A model generated the notes under the pieces. The model made no database searches and had not been told where the DNA came from. It saw only the letters and a program-made list of their open reading frames with translations. 64,000 bases of DNA from JAHDCJ01 sp039028895. Its GTDB lineage: Bacteria; Bacteroidota; Bacteroidia; Chitinophagales; Saprospiraceae. Where the stretch lies: contig JBCCHF010000011.1 in NCBI GenBank assembly GCA_039028895.1, positions 83,196 to 147,195 of the forward strand, given 5' to 3'. Shown here piece by piece: positions 8,632-16,017 of the stretch (within the stretch, counting starts at the first letter, position 1; each line of letters opens with the position of its first letter). A program made the position numbers and the translations under genes.

Positions 8632-9546
8632 ATGAAAATTTTATTCTCTACCCTTGCACTCTCTCTCCTTGTTTTTCTTCCGGTTGCTAACGCAGAAAGT
8701 CTTGAATCTTTTTTAGATGATCATGGCGTAAAGGTCAATGCTAAAACAATTACTGACAGGATCGAATATTTCCTGGATCCCAGGTACCGACAAAAAAAGA
8801 TCTTTTGGTTTGCAGGTGGTATTAACACCTCTAAAGGGGAGAAGTACGATAAGCTCGAACTGAAATATAACACGGTAAGTAATACTGTTTTTGTCAGGCA
8901 TGAAGGGCAGATCTATAATATTCCCACCCACAAATTATCCGGATTTTTTATTGTGGATGAAAATGGAACGCGACAATTTAAAAAGGGGTTTAGCAAGACG
9001 ATCATCCATAGTGTCACAGGCAAATTCACTGCCGATCCATTAGCTGTAATGAATGAAATTTCGAAGTATGAAATGAAAGAAGACTTCAAGATTTTAAATG
9101 TGTTCCTTAATTCTGTCAACCCTTCCTATTCAGAAGTTACTGTAGAATTCAGTACTAAGAGTATCAACCTCGTTTCTGATTTTAATAGCTTTATTGAAAA
9201 TTGTGAAGGGGCTGCTTCTTCAGAAATAGCATCCATCCTCCCCGAATATGATGAAAATACATTCCTTGAGATAAAGGTGGTTGGAGGTAGTGGTGTTTTC
9301 CTGAAAATGCATTATAAAGATTCCAGCCAAAGTGAGAATATGACGCAGATTAAACAGACTGACGTCAATACTTACAATAAGAATTTTTACTTTTTTGGTA
9401 ACGAGCACAACGAAATAGTAGAAGTGCAATTGACAAGAAAGTCCATGAGAAAAGGGTTGAAGTTCATTGGGATAATGCCTAAGCAATCATTACCATCTTT
9501 GAGCAGGGAAAGACAAGCAGTGTCATATCTCAAATCAATTCTTTAA
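8632..9546 (+). CDS. Secreted protein of unknown function
   Basis: A ~304-residue protein with a clear Sec signal peptide (MKILFSTLALSLL, cleavage after VANA-). I place the start at the ATG at 8632 because an in-frame TTG 54 bp upstream would put a charged 18-residue leader before the signal peptide. The mature part is beta-rich with no cysteine-rich or catalytic motif that I recognise and no T9SS sorting domain. It is the first gene after modC, separated by 125 bp. The 3' end is followed 6 nt later by the CCATCAA tandem repeat. Confidence 0.65.
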   Translation: MKILFSTLALSLLVFLPVANAESLESFLDDHGVKVNAKTITDRIEYFLDPRYRQKKIFWFAGGINTSKGEKYDKLELKYNTVSNTVFVRHEGQIYNIPTHKLSGFFIVDENGTRQFKKGFSKTIIHSVTGKFTADPLAVMNEISKYEMKEDFKILNVFLNSVNPSYSEVTVEFSTKSINLVSDFNSFIENCEGAASSEIASILPEYDENTFLEIKVVGGSGVFLKMHYKDSSQSENMTQIKQTDVNTYNKNFYFFGNEHNEIVEVQLTRKSMRKGLKFIGIMPKQSLPSLSRERQAVSYLKSIL

Positions 9547-9552
9547 TCTTTA

Positions 9553-9615
9553 CCATCAACCATCAACCATCAACCATCAACCATCAACCATCAACCATCA
9601 ACCATCAACCATCAA
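9553..9615. repeat. Heptanucleotide tandem repeat (CCATCAA)x9
   Basis: Nine perfect head-to-tail copies of CCATCAA (63 bp) begin 6 nt after the stop of the previous gene and end 3 nt before the ATG at 9619. The array therefore occupies the whole leader and ribosome-binding region of that gene. Two further units occur inside the lipoprotein gene at 10786-10799. A perfect short repeat of this kind is prone to slipped-strand mispairing, so copy number may differ between cells. Confidence 0.95.
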
Positions 9616-9618
9616 CCA

Positions 9619-9975
9619 ATGAAAAACCTAGCTCCCAACATATTCCGCAAACGACTGATGGTAGAAGGCTATTTCAGTATTGATGTTGACGAAACGACGA
9701 TTCGCACTTTCTTCTCCACCCTTACCGGGAAACTGCAATTGGCGACTTATGGTGATCCGATCATCCATCACACCAGCGGTGTAGGTAAAGATGAAAACCA
9801 GGGTTACGATGCTTTTGTTCCTTTAATCGATTCAGGTATCTACCTGGCTGTTTGGTCTAATCAGCGTTTTTTTTCTATGATCATCTATACCTGCAAAGAC
9901 TTCAACGATCAACTGGCCGTCGAAGCCACTCAAGCCTTTTTTAATGCAGGGGAAGTGGCTTTTAAGGCATTTTAA
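9619..9975 (+). CDS. S-adenosylmethionine decarboxylase-like small protein
   Basis: A 118-residue protein with no signal peptide. The strand DSGIYLAVWSNQRFFSMIIYTC aligns by pattern with the pyruvoyl-forming region of SpeD, usually ESHxSIHTWPE...AxDxxTC, and the C-terminal helix with LAVEATQAFF is also SpeD-like. The serine equivalent to the self-cleavage serine is kept (DS), but the conserved Glu and the His after it are replaced by Asp and Gly, so autocatalytic maturation and decarboxylase activity are doubtful. The family link is inferred from pattern only. Its start codon is preceded directly by the 7-bp tandem repeat. Confidence 0.45.
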   Translation: MKNLAPNIFRKRLMVEGYFSIDVDETTIRTFFSTLTGKLQLATYGDPIIHHTSGVGKDENQGYDAFVPLIDSGIYLAVWSNQRFFSMIIYTCKDFNDQLAVEATQAFFNAGEVAFKAF

Positions 9976-10126
9976 TTAACTTGTTGTAAGCCATTCGGTG
10001 ATAGCAATTGGCAATACTCAATCTGCAATCTCACATTTAGTTGAAAGATTTTAGATTGAATATTTTGAATTAGTCAAAATACCGATTTCCTTACCCGCCG
10101 ATTGCCGACTGAAAAAGCCAACAACT

Positions 10127-10705
10127 ATGCCCACCTACTTCCCAACTCCCGATGACTTCAGACAATGGCTAGATGCCAACCACGACGAAGTTGATGAGCT
10201 ATGGGTAGGGTATTACAAGAAAGCCACCCAGTTGCCTAGCATCACCTGGTCAGAGTCAGTTGACGAAGCACTTTGCTATGGATGGATTGACGGCATCCGG
10301 AAATCAGTAGACGACAAGAGTTATAAAGTGCGCTTCACGCCTCGACGGCCAAACAGTATATGGAGTGCCGTCAATATCGATAAAGTCAACAAATTGATAA
10401 AAGAAGGCCGTATGCAGCCGGCAGGGATGGCAGCCTGGAATAAACGCAGCGAAAAACGATCTAAAGTCTATGCTTTCGAGCAGAAAAATGTCAAATTGGC
10501 AAAGGCCTATGAAGATCAGGTGAAAGCTAATGAAGCTGCATGGATCTTCTGGCAAAAACTGGCGCCGGGCTATAAAAAACAAACTACCTGGTGGGTAATG
10601 AGCGCCAAAAAAGAAGAAACACGGTTAAGAAGGCTTGGCATCCTGATCGAATCCAGTGCCGAAGGCAAGAAAATTCCCCAACTGAGAACCAAAAAAGAAA
10701 AATAA
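10127..10705 (+). CDS. YdeI/OmpD-associated family protein
   Basis: A 192-residue cytoplasmic protein. It opens with FPTPDDFRQWLDANHDEVDELWVGYYKK, then the family signature VDEALCYGWIDGIRKSVDD and FTPRRPNSIWSAVN, and ends in a lysine-rich tail with RLRRLGILI. These are standard marks of the YdeI/OmpD-associated (bacteriocin-protection-like) family, whose biochemical role is unclear. It precedes a TPR lipoprotein by 4 bp, so the pair is likely co-transcribed. Confidence 0.85.
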   Translation: MPTYFPTPDDFRQWLDANHDEVDELWVGYYKKATQLPSITWSESVDEALCYGWIDGIRKSVDDKSYKVRFTPRRPNSIWSAVNIDKVNKLIKEGRMQPAGMAAWNKRSEKRSKVYAFEQKNVKLAKAYEDQVKANEAAWIFWQKLAPGYKKQTTWWVMSAKKEETRLRRLGILIESSAEGKKIPQLRTKKEK

Positions 10706-10709
10706 TCCC

Positions 10710-11678
10710 ATGAAACATATCTCTCTCTCCCTGGGTATTTTGATTATATTGATCATGGCTTGCAACCAGCAACCAGTTGTCAGCGATCAACCATCAACCG
10801 ACACGAACCAACCAGAAAAAAACATACAGGCCTACAGCCTTGACTCGACACCCCTTTACACCATACCGGATAGCGAGGCGACACGCATCAAAAAGGATAG
10901 TCTCCTGCAAATCGCTCGTGATAATTATTTGCACATTCCAGTCCAACTTGACAACATCATTTGGTATGGAAGACGCCTCGCATATCAATCGCGGTTTATG
11001 GAAGCTATCGAGATTTATACACTTGGTCTGATTCCTTTTCCCGAAGCCCCCGAGTTGTTTAGGCATCGCGGGCATCGATATATCTCGACCCGGCAATTTG
11101 ATAAAGCCATCTCCGATTTTGAAAAAGCTGTTACGTACTCTGAAGGTCGTGATATTGAGATCGAACCTGATGGGCTACCCAATAAGTTGAATATCCCGCT
11201 ATCAAGCCTGCAGTTTAATATTTGGTACCACCTGGCCCTTGCCCATTACCTGAAAGGCGATTTTGAGTCGGCCGCTAATGCTTGGGAAGCTTGCATGGAA
11301 GTCTCGACAAATCCTGATTTGCTGTGCGCAACGACAGATTGGTTGTACATGACTTATCGACGATTGGGTAAGGAAAAAGAAGCCACCAAACTACTCGAAA
11401 CGATCACCCCTGAAATGGAAATCATCGAAAACACATCTTATCACAATAGACTCCTCATGTATAAAGGCCTTAAACAACCTGAGGATCTCCTCGATTTTGA
11501 GAACACTGATGATGAGGCCAGAATAGATATCGTCACACAGGGGTACGGGGTTGGCAACTGGTATCTCTATAATGGCGAAGAGGAAAAGGCTTTTACACTC
11601 TTTAACCAGTTACTTGAATCAGATTACTGGTCGGCATTTGGATACATCGCTGCAGAAGCTGAAGTTTTCAGAAGATAA
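10710..11678 (+). CDS. TPR repeat lipoprotein
   Basis: A 322-residue protein with a lipoprotein signal peptide (LIILIMAC, lipidated Cys about residue 18), a low-complexity linker rich in Q, P, S, T (part of it encoded by two CCATCAA units), then helical repeats. TPR-like helix pairs are visible around LFRHRGHRYISTRQFDKAISDFEKAV and YHLALAHYLKGDFESAANAWEAC. It is presumably anchored in the outer or inner membrane facing the periplasm and binds a protein partner. It follows the YdeI-like gene by 4 bp. Confidence 0.75.
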   Translation: MKHISLSLGILIILIMACNQQPVVSDQPSTDTNQPEKNIQAYSLDSTPLYTIPDSEATRIKKDSLLQIARDNYLHIPVQLDNIIWYGRRLAYQSRFMEAIEIYTLGLIPFPEAPELFRHRGHRYISTRQFDKAISDFEKAVTYSEGRDIEIEPDGLPNKLNIPLSSLQFNIWYHLALAHYLKGDFESAANAWEACMEVSTNPDLLCATTDWLYMTYRRLGKEKEATKLLETITPEMEIIENTSYHNRLLMYKGLKQPEDLLDFENTDDEARIDIVTQGYGVGNWYLYNGEEEKAFTLFNQLLESDYWSAFGYIAAEAEVFRR

Positions 11679-11717
11679 TCTGCTGGCTTACATTTATTTC
11701 AAATAGCGTGGATATAT

Positions 11718-11725
11718 TATTTTTG
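11718..11725 (+). promoter_or_regulatory. Putative -7 element for the arylsulfotransferase-like pair
   Basis: TATTTTTG matches TAnnTTTG, 78 bp upstream of the ATG at 11796, in a 117-bp spacer. Only a weak TTTAT is seen in the -33 region. Confidence 0.35.
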
Positions 11726-11795
11726 CTTCATAATAATGGAGAATGAATTTTCTCGTGTCTTTTTTATTACTTCGAGCAATTAAACGGTGTCGTGC

Positions 11796-13472
11796 ATGAG
11801 TAGATACTTACTTCCTTTTTTCATGTTTGTTTTATTTTCCCTTTCGGGGAATGCGCAGACAGTTGGTTTGTTTCAAAATGATTCGTTGGCTTTTAATGGG
11901 TATACCCTGTTTGCCCCCAATAGCAGCCTGAATACTTACCTGATCGATAATTGCGGGAAAAAGATCAATTCATGGACATCTACCAATACGCCTGGTCTAT
12001 CTGCCTACCTGCTTGAAGATGGCGACCTGTTGCGGACGGTCAGAGTGCCGAGTATGTTTGGTGGTGGAGGCACAGGCGGCAGAATTGAACGATATAGCTG
12101 GGATGGTCAACTCGAGTGGAGCTATCTCCATTCCACCCCAGATTACCACCAACATCACGATATCGAGCCATTGCCAAATGGGAACATCCTCATCCTGGCA
12201 TGGGAGTTTCATTCACAGGCAGAATGTATCGCAGCTGGCCGTGATCCTTCAGAAGTTGGTAGCGGAGGTGTTTGGCTCGAACAGATTGTGGAGATCGAAC
12301 CTACAGGTGCAAATGGTGCTAACATTGTCTGGGAATGGCACCTATGGGACCACCTCATCCAGGATTTTGACGAAACCAAACCAAATTACGGCATAGTGGC
12401 TGATCATCCGGAACTAATGGATTTCAACTTTGTGCCTAATTCCGGGCCGGGCCAAAATCCGGATTGGATACATGCCAATTCAGTATCGTATAACGCTGAG
12501 CTCGACCAGATCATGCTAAGTTCTCGGACGATGAGTGAAATCTGGATCATTGATCACAGTACAACGACAGAAGAAGCTGCCGGACATGCCGGAGGAAATT
12601 CTGGAAAGGGAGGAGATATCATTTATCGATGGGGCAATCCGGAAGTGTATGATCACGGAACATCTGCCGATAAAAAATTATATAGCCAGCATCACGCTAC
12701 CTGGATTCCCCAGGGTTACCCCAATGAAGGTAAAATCCTTGTGTTTAACAATGGCGTGAATCGTCCGGGTGGGAATCGTTCCAGTGCTGATATCATCAAT
12801 CCTCCGGTAGATTTGAGCGGCAATTATACCTATGTTGATGATCAGGCATACGGTCCGGTTAATTTGTTCTGGACTTATGGTACTGACCTTGACGAGTTTT
12901 TCTATTCGTCTAATATTTCTGGCGCATTGGCTATGCCAAATGGAAATATCCTGATTTGCGACGGAACGAAAGGGAATTTTATTGAAGTTGACCTGGATGG
13001 CACTGTTCGTTGGGAATACGTTTCACCGATAACCAGTAATGGAGCGGTAACCCAAGGAACGACTCCAAATGGCAATAATGTTTTCAGAGCATTGAAATAC
13101 TCTGCAGATTTTCCCGGATTTGTTGGAAAGGACCTGACACCAGGAGAGCCCCTCGAAGTTGATCCATTACAATATGATTGTATGATTTACGATGGAGTGG
13201 TAACCAGTGCCCCTATTTTAGAAGTGCTCCATGATGTGAAAATTTTGGGGAATCTTATCGCTGAAACCCTTTATATTGAAAACGAGACAGGGCAATTCCT
13301 CTCATTTGAAATATATGATCTTTCCGGAAGGAAAATAATCGATCATAACCTAAGGGAAGGAATTTCTGAAACGAACGTGAATTATTTGAATTCCGGTATG
13401 TATTTTGTGCGAATTTTCGACGAAAGTCGATCTCGATTCGTTATTGAGAAAATTATTGTAAACAAAGAATGA
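11796..13472 (+). CDS. Arylsulfotransferase-like secreted protein with T9SS sorting domain
   Basis: About 558 residues from the ATG at 11796, chosen over an upstream in-frame GTG because it places the signal peptide (RYLLPFFMFVLFSLSGNAQ) at the N-terminus. The body is an arylsulfotransferase (ASST)-like beta-propeller: YHQHHDIEPLPNGN, DWIHANSVSYN and LYSQHHATWIP give histidines at positions where this family has active-site histidines, and repeated PNGN blades follow. The last ~80 residues are a T9SS type A sorting domain ending in a basic strand, so the protein is exported to the cell surface. A paralogue follows 20 bp downstream. The sulfate donor and acceptor are unknown. Confidence 0.8.
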   Translation: MSRYLLPFFMFVLFSLSGNAQTVGLFQNDSLAFNGYTLFAPNSSLNTYLIDNCGKKINSWTSTNTPGLSAYLLEDGDLLRTVRVPSMFGGGGTGGRIERYSWDGQLEWSYLHSTPDYHQHHDIEPLPNGNILILAWEFHSQAECIAAGRDPSEVGSGGVWLEQIVEIEPTGANGANIVWEWHLWDHLIQDFDETKPNYGIVADHPELMDFNFVPNSGPGQNPDWIHANSVSYNAELDQIMLSSRTMSEIWIIDHSTTTEEAAGHAGGNSGKGGDIIYRWGNPEVYDHGTSADKKLYSQHHATWIPQGYPNEGKILVFNNGVNRPGGNRSSADIINPPVDLSGNYTYVDDQAYGPVNLFWTYGTDLDEFFYSSNISGALAMPNGNILICDGTKGNFIEVDLDGTVRWEYVSPITSNGAVTQGTTPNGNNVFRALKYSADFPGFVGKDLTPGEPLEVDPLQYDCMIYDGVVTSAPILEVLHDVKILGNLIAETLYIENETGQFLSFEIYDLSGRKIIDHNLREGISETNVNYLNSGMYFVRIFDESRSRFVIEKIIVNKE

Positions 13473-13492
13473 TCCTGAATTAATCATAAGCT

Positions 13493-15157
13493 ATGATGAA
13501 AAATCTACAATCCTTCATACTCATAATATTGTTCTTTTCTAGCTCACTCGCTGCCCAAAATACAGTAGGGTTACTGTCGTACGATCCTTCAAGTACGTTT
13601 GATGGCTACAATCTCTTGTATCCGCATAATCAGCCCAATGTTTATCTGTTGAATAATTGTGGTGAGATCGTTCATACCTGGACTGATGAACCCAATTTCA
13701 GACCTGGTAATACGGCATACCTTATGCCAAATGGCAACCTGATAAAGACCAAACGCGATGCAACAGTTGTCAATGATGCAATTTGGGCAGGTGGTGGTGG
13801 CGCTATAGTAGAAATCCGCGACTGGAACAACAACTTGCTTTGGGATTTTGAAATGAATACAGATACCACTCGTTTGCATCACGATATAGCGATTAGAGCC
13901 AATGGCAATATAATCATGATTGCCTGGGAGTTGAAAACAATGGAAGAAGCAATTCAAGCGGGCCGTAATCCGGCTATGCTTCCTGATGGAGAACTCTGGC
14001 CAGAAATGATTATCGAAGTCGATCCGAACACAGATGAGATCGTCTGGGAATGGCATGCGTGGGATCATCTCATTCAGGATTTTGATTCAACTAAAGATAA
14101 TTTTGGGGTTGTCGGTGATCATCCGGAACTCATTGACATTAACTACCCTGAGGATGATGGACCTGATGATTGGCACCATGCGAATGCGATAGATTACCAC
14201 GAGACACTTTCTCAGGTAATGATTAGTATTCCAACCTTTAACGAATTATGGATTATTGATAGAACCACCACCACACAACAAGCTGCCGGCCATTTTGGTG
14301 GTTTGAGTGGATTTGGGGGTGATCTGATGTATCGCTGGGGTAACCCAGCAGCATATAATGCGGGTGATTCAACTGATCAAAAAATGTTTTACCAGCACGA
14401 TCCTCATTGGGTCGATGATTTCGTGGATAACACACATCCTCAATTTGGCAAGATTGCATTCTATAATAACCGAGTTACAGATACAACATCCACAGTTAAT
14501 GTTTTTACCCCTATATGGGATATGTACAAATGGTCATATAGCTTTGAAAACGGTAAGTGGGGGCCAGAAGATTATTCCTGGTCATATAGCACGCCCGATC
14601 CAACGACGATGCATTCTACTGGTTTGTCAGGCATCCAGTTCCAGCCTAATGGAAATGCTCTGATCTGTGTAGGGCGTTTTGGATATGTCTTTGAGATTAC
14701 CCCCGAGGAAGAAATTGTATGGGAGTATCGTACACCTCTGTTGGCTGGTAATCCGGTCGATCAGGGAACCGAGCTAAGCATCAATAACAACCTCACCTTC
14801 CGATTCCCGAGGTACCCGTCCGACTATGATGCATTTGATGGACAAACTCTTGATCCGATAGGCTATCTGGAAACGAATCCGAATACTGAATTTTGCGATC
14901 AATTGACTCCTGTGATGGAAGTCTCGCACGATTACAGACTTGAGATCTATCCTAACCCCGCCGACCAAATGATCACCCTGGAATGGGATGGTGGTGTTTG
15001 GGTTGATGTCGCGATCTATGATATCGTTGGCCGGAAATATGATCAGATGGAACTTACCGGCGGTCGCAAATATCTTGATCTCTCAAGTTTACCTAATGGC
15101 ATTTATATCCTGCAGGTGAATGGAGAAGCAATCAAGAAATTTGTGATTTCGAGGTAA
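13493..15157 (+). CDS. Arylsulfotransferase-like secreted protein with T9SS sorting domain (paralogue)
   Basis: A 554-residue paralogue of the preceding protein, sharing the opening (TVGLL..D.....GYNL), the HHDIAIRANGN and HHANAIDYHETLSQ histidine motifs, the WEWHAWDHLIQDFD segment and the GGDLMYRWGNPAAYN segment. It has a Sec signal peptide (ILFFSSSLAAQ) and a C-terminal T9SS type A domain starting LEIYPNPADQMITLEWD and ending KKFVISR. The gap to the first copy is 20 bp, so the two are probably one transcript from a tandem duplication that has diverged strongly. Export to the surface by T9SS is inferred from the domain. Confidence 0.8.
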   Translation: MMKNLQSFILIILFFSSSLAAQNTVGLLSYDPSSTFDGYNLLYPHNQPNVYLLNNCGEIVHTWTDEPNFRPGNTAYLMPNGNLIKTKRDATVVNDAIWAGGGGAIVEIRDWNNNLLWDFEMNTDTTRLHHDIAIRANGNIIMIAWELKTMEEAIQAGRNPAMLPDGELWPEMIIEVDPNTDEIVWEWHAWDHLIQDFDSTKDNFGVVGDHPELIDINYPEDDGPDDWHHANAIDYHETLSQVMISIPTFNELWIIDRTTTTQQAAGHFGGLSGFGGDLMYRWGNPAAYNAGDSTDQKMFYQHDPHWVDDFVDNTHPQFGKIAFYNNRVTDTTSTVNVFTPIWDMYKWSYSFENGKWGPEDYSWSYSTPDPTTMHSTGLSGIQFQPNGNALICVGRFGYVFEITPEEEIVWEYRTPLLAGNPVDQGTELSINNNLTFRFPRYPSDYDAFDGQTLDPIGYLETNPNTEFCDQLTPVMEVSHDYRLEIYPNPADQMITLEWDGGVWVDVAIYDIVGRKYDQMELTGGRKYLDLSSLPNGIYILQVNGEAIKKFVISR

Positions 15158-15194
15158 AAAGTAATTATTTAGTGCAGCGATAACCAAATTGACC

Positions 15195-15698
15195 ATGACA
15201 CTACAGGAGTTTTTTGATGCCCTTTCGGCTAATCCTATAATTTTACTGCTTTACTTTATCGCTTTGCCGCTTACAGCGTTGTTGGTATTATTCCTTGGAA
15301 AAGGAGAAGGGCATAAATCTCCCTGGCGAAATGTCTATTGCGTTTTGATCTACTTGGCATGCATACCCGGGGTATTTGCCTTGACGCTAAATGTATATTT
15401 GTTTTTATTTGAAAGACAAAGTGTTATGCAAATGGGGATCTATACTCAGGTCTTACCGATTATCTCAATGATCCTGACCCTTTATTTTATCAGGCAAAAT
15501 GTTTCCTTTCAGCACATCCCCGGATTTGATAAACTTTCAAGCTTTCTTTTTATCATGGCAGCTTTGATTGGGATGATGTGGTTCTTTGACCGGATGCATA
15601 TAATTGGGATATCATTTATTCCTTTCCACTTCGTAATTATTGGTTTTTTGGTCTTATTACTGATTATTGTTTTTGGGATTAGAAAAGTTTTTAACTAA
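15195..15698 (+). CDS. Small integral membrane protein, unknown function
   Basis: About 167 residues with four to five hydrophobic helices and short polar loops. I use the ATG at 15195 rather than the TTG six bases earlier. A short cytoplasmic loop contains GKGEGHKSPWRNVYC. No family recognised; it has no soluble domain. It follows the second arylsulfotransferase-like gene by 37 bp and could be on the same transcript. Confidence 0.6.
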   Translation: MTLQEFFDALSANPIILLLYFIALPLTALLVLFLGKGEGHKSPWRNVYCVLIYLACIPGVFALTLNVYLFLFERQSVMQMGIYTQVLPIISMILTLYFIRQNVSFQHIPGFDKLSSFLFIMAALIGMMWFFDRMHIIGISFIPFHFVIIGFLVLLLIIVFGIRKVFN

Positions 15699-16017
15699 TT
15701 TGGCTCTGCATTTACTTCGACCTGGCGTAATCTTTCACCTCAGATTAAGCTAAAACACCCCTTATTGCCGCTTTATAATAGTGTAATCTCTGTTGGGAGG
15801 AGATTCTAATGCTGTTATTGTCCATAAAATTTCATTTTTTACGGTACAATTAATTATATGACATTAGAATGAGAAAGATATTATTTTGATTTCATCCTTT
15901 TTGTCTTACATTTATTCCGCAAGCGTAAATTCGCTAAACGACTATATTTTTTATTTACAAATAATTGATTTTTTAATCCTAAACTAGAATTTATTCCAAA
16001 ACTTAAACTCTCTTTCT
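15699..16017. other. 319-bp intergenic region with long-range inverted repeat
   Basis: AT-rich leader of the large metalloprotease gene. It contains ATTCTAATG at 15803-15811 and its perfect reverse complement CATTAGAAT at 15862-15870, with a competing 6-bp pair AATCTC (15785-15790) / GAGATT (15800-15805). A perfect TAnnTTTG box is not seen. Otherwise no gene-like content was found. Confidence 0.4.

Noticed and set aside
13589..14068. 159-codon antisense frame inside the second arylsulfotransferase-like gene
   Set aside because: Shadow of a well-supported gene; no signal or domain.
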